From Luteolibacter algae (lineage in GTDB: Bacteria; Verrucomicrobiota; Verrucomicrobiia; Verrucomicrobiales; Akkermansiaceae), in NCBI RefSeq assembly GCF_042683045.1, contig NZ_JBHUIT010000001.1, positions 124,001-188,000 on the forward strand: DNA of 64,000 nucleotides, given 5' to 3'. Position 1 is the first letter of the stretch; every line of letters begins with the position of its first letter. Of this stretch, positions 52,456 through 60,471 are shown one piece after another. The translations under genes were made by a program, and so were the position numbers. The notes beneath the pieces are model-generated. The model ran no database searches. It saw only the letters and a list, made by a program, of their open reading frames with translations, and had not been told where the DNA came from.

Positions 52456-53667
52456 ATGAAGGAAAGGATAGATGAGCTGGAGCAGTGGGGGGCGGATGTC
52501 ATTTTTGGCCGGGCCAAGGGCTTTCGTGCCAGCTTGATGCGTGCGCTGATGTGGGGGCTTTCCGGTATTTTCCGTGCTCTTGTTCAGTTGCGCATCGCGC
52601 TCTTCCGCTGGGGGATCAAGCCTCAGGAATATTTGGGAACACAAGTGATCTCCATCGGGAACCTCACGGTGGGCGGAACAGGAAAGACACCCGTGGTGGA
52701 GCTGTTGGCCAAGTCACTCCGTGACCGTGGTCGGAAGGTGGCGATTCTATCGCGAGGTTATAAAAGCAAGAAACTCGACCAGCGGCAGAAATGGAATGAT
52801 TCCGCCGGAAGGCCGATTCCCGCGGAACGTATGCCAAAAGTTGTTTCCACGGGTAGTGCGCTCTTGCTGGACTCCAAGTTTGCGGGTGACGAGCCTTTTA
52901 TGCTTGCGAAGAATTTGGACGGAGTCGCGGTGATCGTTGACAAGGATCGGGCAAAGGGAGCTCGCTTTGCCATAGGAGAATTGGGTGCGGATACGCTGAT
53001 GCTGGATGATGGGATGCAGAATTTTTACCTGGCACATTCCCTGGATGTCGTGCTCGTCGATTCACGCTCTCCCTTCGGAACCGAAAGTTTGCTGCCGCGC
53101 GGGACCTTGCGGGAACCGCCAAAAAATTTGCGCCGGGCCAGTTACATCTTGATCACCAAATGTGATGGTAGCTCGAATGCGGAACTGATCACCCGCATTC
53201 GGAAATACAATCCGACGGCCGATATCATCGAGTGCGCCCATGGCCCGATTCACTTGGAAAATCTATATACCCGGGAGAGAGAGTCATTGGAGTTTCTTGA
53301 AGGTAAATGGGTTGGTGCGATTAGCGCTATTGCTGTGCCGGAGAGTTTCGAGCGCTCGCTGGTGAAGTTAGGCGCAAGAGTGGAAATCAAACGGCGTTTC
53401 TCAGATCATCATCGGTTCAATCGCCGCGATGTTGATGATTTTATGCAGCGTTGCGTAGAGCGGGATATGGAAATCATTGTCACCACGGAAAAGGACGCCG
53501 TGCGTTTCCCCAGGCCTACCGAAATCAATGTGCCAATATATTTTTTGAGAATTGAGGTTCAGATACTCTCCGGCCAGGGGTATTGGGATCAGCTGATAGA
53601 TAGAATTTGTGATGTGCCGCCCGTGCTGGATTCGGTATTAATGAACGTTGGAAAGTATCGCATTTAG
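52456..53667 (+). CDS. lpxK: Tetraacyldisaccharide 4'-kinase LpxK
   Basis: A 403-residue LpxK with P-loop SIGNLTVGGTGKTPVV (66-81), preceded by an amphipathic membrane region, and the LSRGYKSK and GDEPFMLAKN motifs. It phosphorylates the 4'-position of lipid A disaccharide at the inner membrane. The length (about 400) exceeds E. coli LpxK (328), mainly at the N-terminus, which is basic and could bind the membrane. Confidence 0.94.
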   Translation: MKERIDELEQWGADVIFGRAKGFRASLMRALMWGLSGIFRALVQLRIALFRWGIKPQEYLGTQVISIGNLTVGGTGKTPVVELLAKSLRDRGRKVAILSRGYKSKKLDQRQKWNDSAGRPIPAERMPKVVSTGSALLLDSKFAGDEPFMLAKNLDGVAVIVDKDRAKGARFAIGELGADTLMLDDGMQNFYLAHSLDVVLVDSRSPFGTESLLPRGTLREPPKNLRRASYILITKCDGSSNAELITRIRKYNPTADIIECAHGPIHLENLYTRERESLEFLEGKWVGAISAIAVPESFERSLVKLGARVEIKRRFSDHHRFNRRDVDDFMQRCVERDMEIIVTTEKDAVRFPRPTEINVPIYFLRIEVQILSGQGYWDQLIDRICDVPPVLDSVLMNVGKYRI

Positions 53668-53848
53668 CGGTCCCCCACGATTATTATGTTTACCAAACAA
53701 AATCGGTCTGTTCCGATGTTAGGCGAATAACCGTTAGTCAGTCTTGGAATTCGATCGCACATTCATCCCCGGAGAATCAGAAGCTTTGCATCTATCTGAC
53801 TGGCTTTGCTCAAGCGTGGTGATGGGACGCGATACGAAATTTTTTCCA

Positions 53849-53917
53849 ATGAGTAAGGAGATGGCTGCTGTGGAAATAGATGGCATTCTTGCAGAGGCTA
53901 AATACTTCCAGCACTGA
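53849..53917 (+). CDS. Possible 22-residue leader ORF upstream of the ABC ATPase
   Basis: ATG at 53849 opens a frame for MSKEMAAVEIDGILAEAKYFQH, ending 17 bases before the ABC ATPase start. There is no clear ribosome site. It may be a leader peptide or chance. Confidence 0.2.
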   Translation: MSKEMAAVEIDGILAEAKYFQH

Positions 53918-53934
53918 CCCCGCCAGTTTCAATT

Positions 53935-54903
53935 ATGATGGAGTTCCCCGAAAACCAGTCCGCCAGACCAGCCGTAGACATACGTTCGCTGAGTGTCGAT
54001 TATGGCGATCTGGTGGCAGTGAGCGATTTAACCTTGAGCATTCCCCAGGGGGAGGTCTGCGGTTTTCTCGGGCCACATGGTGCGGGAAAGACCAGCATCT
54101 TCAAAGTGATCGGAGGATTGATGAAGCCCAGGCAGGGCGAGGTGCTGATCGATGGTGGGGACATTCTCGGCGATGCCGAACGGATTGTGCGGGTAACCGC
54201 TTATTTACCTGATCTGGTGCCTATGCCATCGAACCTAAAGGTCGGGGAATATCTGGAAACCCGTGCTTCCGGATTGGTAACGGAAAAGTCATCTGAACCA
54301 CTTGAGAGAGTGCCGGCATGCCTGGAAAATACCGGTCTGGCGCAGCTTCGTGAAACTTGCTGCAACACACTTTCACGAGGCCAATGGCAGAGAGTATTGA
54401 TCGCGGAGAATCTGCTGCGCGATCCAAGGATTCTAATGCTTGATGAACTTGCCAGCGGACTTGATGCCCACGCGAGGGAGGAGATGAGCCTGGTGCTGAA
54501 CAGAATCGCCCAAAGCGGGATTACGGTTCTCGTGAGTTCCAGTGTCTTGGAAGAAATCGCCGATATGTGCACATCGCTGTGCGTGATGAAACATGGAAAG
54601 CTGCTCACATTCGGCACTTTGGCTGAGGTTCGCGAAGCGTTGGAAAGTAATAAGCGGACCATCACCGTCACGCTTCTCAGCCGTCTGGAAGAAGCTGCCG
54701 TGTGGCTGGGTGCAAGGGCAGTTGTATCCGATCTTACGATAAAGGGAAACCAGTTGATCTTTAGCTTTACGGGCAGTGAAGATGCCCAAGCCGATCTGCT
54801 CGAGGGGATGGTAGATCTCGGCATGCGCATCCGCACCTATGAGGAAAAAGCCAGCAGGAATGCTACTTCCCGCCGGATCACGGAAATCGATAGGATTCAG
54901 TAG
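53935..54903 (+). CDS. ABC transporter ATPase (GldA-like), orphan
   Basis: A 322-residue ABC ATPase. Walker A is GPHGAGKTS (46-54), with His in place of the usual Asn; the signature LSRGQWQRVLIAENLL and Walker B ILMLDELASGLDAHAR follow. A C-terminal extension (about 235-322) resembles the regulatory domain of GldA/DrrA-type ATPases. No permease is adjacent. The GldF/G/DUF4340 unit at 33-37 kb lacks an ATPase, so this one may serve it (inference). Confidence 0.88.
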   Translation: MMEFPENQSARPAVDIRSLSVDYGDLVAVSDLTLSIPQGEVCGFLGPHGAGKTSIFKVIGGLMKPRQGEVLIDGGDILGDAERIVRVTAYLPDLVPMPSNLKVGEYLETRASGLVTEKSSEPLERVPACLENTGLAQLRETCCNTLSRGQWQRVLIAENLLRDPRILMLDELASGLDAHAREEMSLVLNRIAQSGITVLVSSSVLEEIADMCTSLCVMKHGKLLTFGTLAEVREALESNKRTITVTLLSRLEEAAVWLGARAVVSDLTIKGNQLIFSFTGSEDAQADLLEGMVDLGMRIRTYEEKASRNATSRRITEIDRIQ

Positions 54904-55042
54904 CGTCTGGCTATTTCTGAAAGGACGGAAAACAAATCAAGCCGTCTGCAAACCCTACTTTCGATATGTTCCCACTGACTGGGACTCGGACAGATGAAGT
55001 TACAGCGAGTCTTTTGATTCAAAATCTTATCTCAAGGTGCAA

Positions 55043-55073
55043 ATTACTTGCGTTAATCCCTATTGCAAGTAAT
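55043..55073. promoter_or_regulatory. Inverted repeat upstream of the COG0523 GTPase cluster
   Basis: ATTACTTGC (55043-55051) and GCAAGTAAT (55065-55073) are perfect complements separated by 13 bases. The repeat ends eight bases before the probable GTG start of the first gene. Arm length and position fit an operator. A zinc-responsive (Zur-type) operator is attractive because such GTPases are often Zur targets, but the sequence does not match a specific Zur consensus I know. Confidence 0.45.
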
Positions 55074-55081
55074 GTGCGTTT

Positions 55082-55681
55082 GTGTCTGAGGAGCGAGCGA
55101 ACAAAAATGAGATCAATCCCGCGATCAAACGGGACCTGGAAAGCGCCTTGCGCCAGCAGATGTTCTATTGGGGAATGGATGCTTCCTTCTGGTCTGGAAA
55201 CTTATTTTTGGAAAAAGGCTTTTCCAAGTCCCCATCAAGGGGATTGCAGGGAACCAGCTGTTATTCCTTGCCGTGGAAGGACGGTTCCATCGAATTGCAC
55301 GGAGCTTGCGCGGGTTGGTATAACGCAGATGGAAATGACGGCTTTATTTACATCCGCACTTACGAGAGATGCTTCCACTGGCACGGAAATAATTTACCGG
55401 TGCCCGGCGATTGGGAGGCTGATTCCCTCTCACCTCTCGACCTGGAAAAATCTATGAATCTTTTAAGTCCCTTCCTCGAGTGGTGGCTGGACTTCGAAAG
55501 CTTCGTCCACAACAGGACGGAAAGAACCTACCGCAAAAAGTGTTTCAAAAAGTATAAATCTCTGCCCAAAGCAAGACCCTGGCTCAAGCCCCATGCCGGG
55601 ATGGCGTGGCTTCAAAGCTTGCTGAACGACCCGCTTTCCGTCTCACGGGCGAAAAAATTCAATCGAACCCTCGTCGGATGA
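55082..55681 (+). CDS. Unknown protein, first gene of the GTPase cluster
   Basis: A 199-residue protein without signal peptide or membrane segment. It is rich in Trp and Tyr (MFYWGMDASFWSGNLFLEKGF, CFHWHGNNLPVPGDWEAD) with a basic C-terminal part (RTERTYRKKCFKKYKSLPKARPWLK). His/Cys pairs are present (CFHWH) but no recognised metal motif. I know no family. Start is the GTG at 55082; the ribosome site is weak. The next gene starts in the stop codon (ATGA). Confidence 0.7.
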   Translation: MSEERANKNEINPAIKRDLESALRQQMFYWGMDASFWSGNLFLEKGFSKSPSRGLQGTSCYSLPWKDGSIELHGACAGWYNADGNDGFIYIRTYERCFHWHGNNLPVPGDWEADSLSPLDLEKSMNLLSPFLEWWLDFESFVHNRTERTYRKKCFKKYKSLPKARPWLKPHAGMAWLQSLLNDPLSVSRAKKFNRTLVG

Positions 55682-56118
55682 ACAGTTTCCGAATTCCACA
55701 GATGGGGCGGAAAATCATTTCCATGGAGGTCGAACCAGACTCTGTGCCCGTAGTTGCATCTCCCGTTATCGAAGAGCCAAGACAGGAAAAGTCACGCATC
55801 TTAGGACGCTTGCTTGCAATCATAGGGGATCATTCCATTTCTGCAGAAAGAGTGGGGATAAAGCTTTCGCCGGAAGAGCTCAGACTCGTCTTCGAAGCCC
55901 TGCGCAACCATGCGATCAGCGGCACGGAGCCCGATTTTCCCAACCTCTCGGAAATCCAGCGCTACGTGCTTGGTAGCCTCTTTTCCGAGCTTGTCGAAGA
56001 GCCTAGCAATATCCTCTACGCCACACAAATCAGTCCGGACACAATCCGCTACGATGCAATGGAAGCAAATTTCTGGATCGAGTGCCTGGATCTTCTGGAG
56101 AAGACCCTCTGCCAATAA
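55678..56118 (+). CDS. Unknown acidic protein, translationally coupled
   Basis: A 146-residue protein with start overlapping the preceding stop by four bases (ATGA at 55678). It is acidic and helical: RILGRLLAIIGDHSISAERVGIKLSPEELRLVFEALRNHAI, then LSEIQRYVLGSLFSELVEE. No family recognised. Coupling to the preceding gene suggests an obligate pair. Confidence 0.72.
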   Translation: MNSFRIPQMGRKIISMEVEPDSVPVVASPVIEEPRQEKSRILGRLLAIIGDHSISAERVGIKLSPEELRLVFEALRNHAISGTEPDFPNLSEIQRYVLGSLFSELVEEPSNILYATQISPDTIRYDAMEANFWIECLDLLEKTLCQ

Positions 56119-56126
56119 CCACGCTC

Positions 56127-56339
56127 ATGCACGTTTTTACAAATTACTACGAATGGCATAGCGCGATCACAGACCGCTGCGGAATAGTTCTTTCCCGTGC
56201 CTACTGTGACAAACGCTATAGCGCGCTCTCGGATCCCGAGATCCCATCCACCCGTCGGTTCAAGGAAACTTATGGAGAGGAATATCTCGATCAAGTGAAG
56301 GCGTGGTTCGCCCAAGCACAGAAAGAAGCCGCCGAATGA
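56127..56339 (+). CDS. Unknown 70-residue protein
   Basis: A small protein starting MHVFTNYYEWHSAITDRCGIVLS and ending VKAWFAQAQKEAAE. It has two Cys and two His and mixed helix propensity. No family recognised. Its stop overlaps the start of the COG0523 GTPase by four bases (ATGA at 56336), so the two are translationally coupled. Confidence 0.7.
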   Translation: MHVFTNYYEWHSAITDRCGIVLSRAYCDKRYSALSDPEIPSTRRFKETYGEEYLDQVKAWFAQAQKEAAE

Positions 56340-57340
56340 TCGCACCTACAAAAAATATCACGCAACTCCGGACTCGTAAGCCCCTCATCCTTCTCACCGG
56401 ATTTCTAGGGGCAGGGAAAACAACCTTTTTGCGCGCCCTGCTGAAAAGCACAGCCGATTTCCAGCTCCACGCCGATGTGATCCTCAACGATTACGAGAAT
56501 GCCCACCTCGACTCGGAGACCCTGCGCGATCACGCCGCCACCGTGGAAGCAATCGCTGCTTCATGTGCCTGCTGCGAGGGGTTGGACTTTCTCATTGATC
56601 TCTCCGTCTCCGCATCCACTTCGCGTAATGATCTCCTTTTCATTGAGCTCAACGGCACTGCCGATCCGCTACCTCTACTTGAGTCCTTCACTCTACTGGA
56701 ACCAAAACTCCTCCGCCAACCCAGATGGCAGGTTTGCGTGATAGACGCACGCACCTTCGGGCAATCCAGAGACCACCGATCCATTTGCGAACTCCAGCTA
56801 GAGACCGCCAGCCACTTTTTCCTAAGTCATACCGATGAGATCTCTCCAGTGGAGAGAAACATCCTCTACTCGAAAATCCGCGCAATCAATCCGGGAGCCA
56901 GTGAAACCACGCCCGGCCTGCTTGCCAGTGCCCTATCCAAGCTCTCGCATCGCCTCGCATGGACAAGCCCGCCAAAGAATTCAAAGATTAATGATTCGCT
57001 GTTTGAGCTAAAAGCCAAACGTCACGGCCACCTCGTCCACCAGTTTACCGGATGCCAGATCCTCTTGCCGGAAAAAGTTCGCAGGGATGATCTTTGGGCC
57101 TGGCTCGCGGCGCTGCCGAAAAATGTCATCCGCGCAAAAGCACTGGTTTCCATACAGAACGAACCGGACATACGGCGCCTGTTTGAGAGAGTCGGCACGG
57201 AACTTATGGCAGACCCGCTCGAAGTCCCTATCAGCCCCCGCGTCCCAAGCTCCGCCATCCTGATTGGCTCCGATCTCCATCCGCAGGAAATCATTTCCTC
57301 CGCCAAACGTATCCTCGGCGCCGAGTGCCACATGCCATGA
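56336..57340 (+). CDS. COG0523 (CobW/ZigA-type) GTPase, divergent
   Basis: A 334-residue G3E GTPase. Walker A is GFLGAGKTT (22-30), the family CxCC metal motif is Cys77-Ala-Cys79-Cys80, and Walker B is FIELNGTADP. The guanine-specificity motif NKxD is replaced by SHTD (164-167), which may weaken GTP specificity. The C-terminal domain (about 215-334) fits the CobW C-domain. Proteins of this group deliver zinc or cobalt to client enzymes. It starts in the stop codon of the 70-residue protein gene. Confidence 0.87.
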   Translation: MIAPTKNITQLRTRKPLILLTGFLGAGKTTFLRALLKSTADFQLHADVILNDYENAHLDSETLRDHAATVEAIAASCACCEGLDFLIDLSVSASTSRNDLLFIELNGTADPLPLLESFTLLEPKLLRQPRWQVCVIDARTFGQSRDHRSICELQLETASHFFLSHTDEISPVERNILYSKIRAINPGASETTPGLLASALSKLSHRLAWTSPPKNSKINDSLFELKAKRHGHLVHQFTGCQILLPEKVRRDDLWAWLAALPKNVIRAKALVSIQNEPDIRRLFERVGTELMADPLEVPISPRVPSSAILIGSDLHPQEIISSAKRILGAECHMP

Positions 57341-57568
57341 ACAGCGCAAGGCCACAACGTTGAGTTCGTTAAAATACCCCGGTTCGCGACATCCAGTGCG
57401 AAGAGCGCTGGTGGAATCCACACCGCACTCACCACCGGGATGCTCGTCGGGTATCCCCATCTCACCGTGTTCAAACACTTATTGCTACGGCAGGTTCCGA
57501 GTCCGCCGCCCGAACCGCCCGCAAAATCCGTTTGCCCTGAATCCAATCCCATCCCTGTGATCTTATGA
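57341..57568 (+). other. Start-less open stretch between the two GTPase genes
   Basis: Directly after the TGA of the first GTPase, the same frame stays open for 75 codons, ending TGA inside the next ATGA start. It contains GGIHTALTTGMLVGYP, which is spaced like the EF-G domain IV block G-I-x3-L-x2-G-x-L-x-G-Y-P. There is no start codon at its beginning. It could be a decayed gene fragment or chance; the EF-G likeness is weak. Confidence 0.35.
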
Positions 57569-58770
57569 ACTCCACTGCCACGAAATTGCCTGTCACCGTC
57601 CTCTCCGGCTTCCTCGGAGCGGGAAAAACAACTCTGCTCAACCACATTCTCCGCAACCGCGAAGGAAAGCGTGTCGCCGTCATCGTCAATGACATGTCCG
57701 AGGTGAACATCGACGCCGACCTCGTCCGCAACGGCGATGCTGAACTCTCCCGCACCGAGGATAAAATGGTCGAGATGTCCAACGGCTGCATCTGCTGCAC
57801 CCTGCGGGAGGATCTTCTGTTGGAGGTAGGTCGGCTGGCCAGCGAAGGGCGCTTCGATCACCTCGTCATCGAGTCAACCGGTGTCTCCGAGCCAATGCCG
57901 GTTGCCGAGACTTTCACTTTTACCGACGAGTCCGGAAAATCCCTAGGCGACATTGCGGAAATTGATACCATGGTCACCGTAGTTGATGCTTTCAATTTCC
58001 TCCGCGATTTTACAGCGATCGACAAACTCAAGGATAGAGGTGAAGAGATGGGTGAAGAGGACGAACGCACCATTGTGGATCTTCTCAACGATCAGATCGA
58101 TTTTGCCAACGTGATTCTACTCAATAAAACGGATCTCGTTTCCGAAGAGGAAAAACACACCCTACATGGAATGATACGCGCACTGAATCCGCAGGCGGAA
58201 ATCTACGATACTGTTGATTCTGAAATCCCTCTTTCCAAAGTCATGGGGACAAGGCTCTACGATCAGAAGCTTTCCGAGCAACACGAAGGTTGGCTCGATT
58301 CGCTGGTCGAGCACACACCCGAAACAGAAGAATACGGGATCTCGAACTTTGTTTACCGCAGTCGCATCCCCTTCCACCCCCAACGTATTTTCGATCTTTT
58401 TGCCCAGGAATGGCCGGGAGTGATTCGCTCAAAAGGTATCTTCTGGCTCGCGACCCGCCTGAAATTCGCCGGCTTCTGGTCTCAGGCTGGAGCCATCGGC
58501 AAGCATCAATGTGCGGGCCATTTCTGGTCAGCGGTTTCGAAAAAGCAGTGGCCGGAGGATCACCGCCATATCGATTCCGTTTGGGAGGAACCGAACGGAG
58601 ATTGCCGCCAGGAAATAGTGCTTATCGGAATCGGGATGAATCGCGAGAAACTCATGGCGATGTTAGACTCTGCCCTACTAACTCCCGAGGAGTTCAACTC
58701 ACCTTCAGAGCTTTGGACGAAAAGTTTCCCCGATCCATTTCCAAAGTGGAATATGGGGCTGCTGAATTGA
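57565..58770 (+). CDS. COG0523 GTPase (ZigA-like), canonical
   Basis: A 401-residue G3E GTPase with Walker A SGFLGAGKTT (14-23), Cys75-Ile-Cys77-Cys78 (the CxCC metal site), Walker B VIESTGVSEP and intact NKTD (187-190). The C-terminal CobW domain follows (about 290-400), with SKGIFWLATR and AGHFW. In bacteria it is a zinc chaperone or a member of metal-sparing responses. Start ATG 57565 follows the open stretch by overlap. It ends 15 bases before yifB, converging. Confidence 0.93.
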   Translation: MNSTATKLPVTVLSGFLGAGKTTLLNHILRNREGKRVAVIVNDMSEVNIDADLVRNGDAELSRTEDKMVEMSNGCICCTLREDLLLEVGRLASEGRFDHLVIESTGVSEPMPVAETFTFTDESGKSLGDIAEIDTMVTVVDAFNFLRDFTAIDKLKDRGEEMGEEDERTIVDLLNDQIDFANVILLNKTDLVSEEEKHTLHGMIRALNPQAEIYDTVDSEIPLSKVMGTRLYDQKLSEQHEGWLDSLVEHTPETEEYGISNFVYRSRIPFHPQRIFDLFAQEWPGVIRSKGIFWLATRLKFAGFWSQAGAIGKHQCAGHFWSAVSKKQWPEDHRHIDSVWEEPNGDCRQEIVLIGIGMNREKLMAMLDSALLTPEEFNSPSELWTKSFPDPFPKWNMGLLN

Positions 58771-58785
58771 TAGTTACCCTAGCTT

Positions 58786-60321
58786 TCACTCGAACAGTCT
58801 CCTGTCGAGGGATCGGAACTGAATCGCTTCCAGAACTTCGTTTCCTGTGATGTTCTGCTTCCCCGCAAGGTCTGCAAGCGTGCGAGAAACTTTTAGAATG
58901 CGGTCGTGCGCACGGGCGGAAAAATTCATCTGCTCCATTGCATGTTCAAGATAGGCACGGCTCTCGGAATCGAGCTGACAACATTCCCGGACCTGCTTCG
59001 CTCCCATTGCGGAATTAGTGGAAATCTTCTCCTTCCTGAAGCGCCCGACCTGGATTTCGCGGGCTGCGGAGACTCTCCCGCGGATCGTGGCGGAGGATTC
59101 CCCCGTGACTTCCTCGCAGGCGAGCTCTTTGAAATCTACCAAAGGCACCTCGACGTGGATGTCGATGCGATCGAGGAGCGGTCCGCTGATTTTCTGCCGG
59201 TAGTTTTCAATCTGCCGCACGGAGCATCTGCATTGCCTTTTCGGATCTCCATAGAAACCGCATGGACAGGGATTCATCGCTGTTACAAGCATGAAGCTTG
59301 AGGGGAAAGTCAGAGATCCCGCCGCACGGCTTATGGTCACATGCCGGTCTTCAAGAGGTTGGCGCAAGACCTCCAGCGTCTGCCTGCGGAACTCCGGAAG
59401 CTCATCGAGAAAAAGCACTCCATGATGGGCCAGAGAGACTTCTCCGGGGCCCGGATTTGTGCCACCACCAAGCAAGCCCGCATCGGAAATGGTATGATGG
59501 GGAGCACGGTAGGGACGAACGGTGAGAAAAGAATTTTTTGTGTCGAGCATTCCGCTGATGGAATGGATTTTTGTGGTTTCGATCGCTTCCTCCTCGGTCA
59601 TGTCCGGCATGATGGTGGGGATGCGCTTAGCCAACATCGACTTCCCGGTTCCCGGTGGCCCGACCATCAGTAAATTATGACCGCCCGCGGCAGATACTTC
59701 CAGAGCGCGCTTCACGTGCTGCTGGCCTTTGACCTCGTTGAAATCGACCTGATAGGTCCTGTGGCTTTCGAAAAACGCCCTCCGATCCAGCGTGAAGGGA
59801 GCAATGCTCTTTTCTCCGGATATGAAGTCCCACGCCTGTTTGAGGTTCTTTACTGGAATGATATCAATGCCTTCGATCACCGCCGCCTCCGGGGCATTTG
59901 CCGAGGGCACGAGAATCTGTTTCCTACCACGTGCGCGCGCTTCAAGTGCGATAGATAAAACACCTTTCACCGGCCGGACCATTCCATCCAGCCCCAGCTC
60001 GCCGACGATACAGAACTGATCGGTTTCGAGGATCTTGGTGCCACTCGCCCCGACCATTGCCAGAGCGATTGGCAGATCGAAGGAAGGGCCTTCCTTCTTC
60101 AAATCGGCCGGAGCCAGGTTTACTGTCTTGATCCCCAGATCCAAATCCAGCGCGGATGCGATGATTGCCGAGGTAACCCGTTGCGAGCTCTCCCGCACAG
60201 CTGCGTCCGGCAGTCCTACAATAATGACTCCGGGAGTTTCCGAACCGCGAGCGTTGACTTCCACTTCCACCTCTATGGCATCTACACCTCTCAACGCTGC
60301 TGAATACAATTTTGTGATCAT
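58786..60321 (-). CDS. comM: YifB family Mg-chelatase-like AAA ATPase (ComM)
   Basis: A 511-residue ATPase of the YifB/ComM family. An N-terminal ChlI-type domain (VEVNARGSETPGVIIVGLPDAAVRESSQRV) leads into the AAA core with Walker A MVGPPGTGKSM (about 217-227), followed by HSISGML, RPYRAPHHTISDAGLLGGG and FLDELPEF (Walker B). ComM is a hexameric helicase that promotes branch migration during natural transformation. Competence in this organism is not shown by the window. Confidence 0.94.
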   Translation of the reverse strand: MITKLYSAALRGVDAIEVEVEVNARGSETPGVIIVGLPDAAVRESSQRVTSAIIASALDLDLGIKTVNLAPADLKKEGPSFDLPIALAMVGASGTKILETDQFCIVGELGLDGMVRPVKGVLSIALEARARGRKQILVPSANAPEAAVIEGIDIIPVKNLKQAWDFISGEKSIAPFTLDRRAFFESHRTYQVDFNEVKGQQHVKRALEVSAAGGHNLLMVGPPGTGKSMLAKRIPTIMPDMTEEEAIETTKIHSISGMLDTKNSFLTVRPYRAPHHTISDAGLLGGGTNPGPGEVSLAHHGVLFLDELPEFRRQTLEVLRQPLEDRHVTISRAAGSLTFPSSFMLVTAMNPCPCGFYGDPKRQCRCSVRQIENYRQKISGPLLDRIDIHVEVPLVDFKELACEEVTGESSATIRGRVSAAREIQVGRFRKEKISTNSAMGAKQVRECCQLDSESRAYLEHAMEQMNFSARAHDRILKVSRTLADLAGKQNITGNEVLEAIQFRSLDRRLFE

Positions 60322-60405
60322 CTGAACAGATTAAATCAAACGTGGGGTAGATTGATATGACAAGGAGAAATCTTGTTAGATGGTTAGAGGGAGGGACGGT
60401 GCGAC

Positions 60406-60436
60406 AAAAAAGCCGCGCCGGATAAACCAGCGCGGC
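60406..60436 (-). terminator. Rho-independent terminator after the sulfatase
   Basis: GCCGCGC (60412-60418) and GCGCGGC (60430-60436) form a seven-base stem, followed by six T on the minus strand (60411-60406). It lies 36 bases past the sulfatase stop. Confidence 0.82.
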
Positions 60437-60471
60437 AGAGCTTGTGACTTTGAAAAAAAGGTGCTGGGAAT

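Noticed and set aside
57022..57861. Long leftward frame of 279 codons opposite the GTPase genes
   Set aside because: It lies antisense to two clear GTPase genes and has no family motif; composition fits a complementary-strand shadow.
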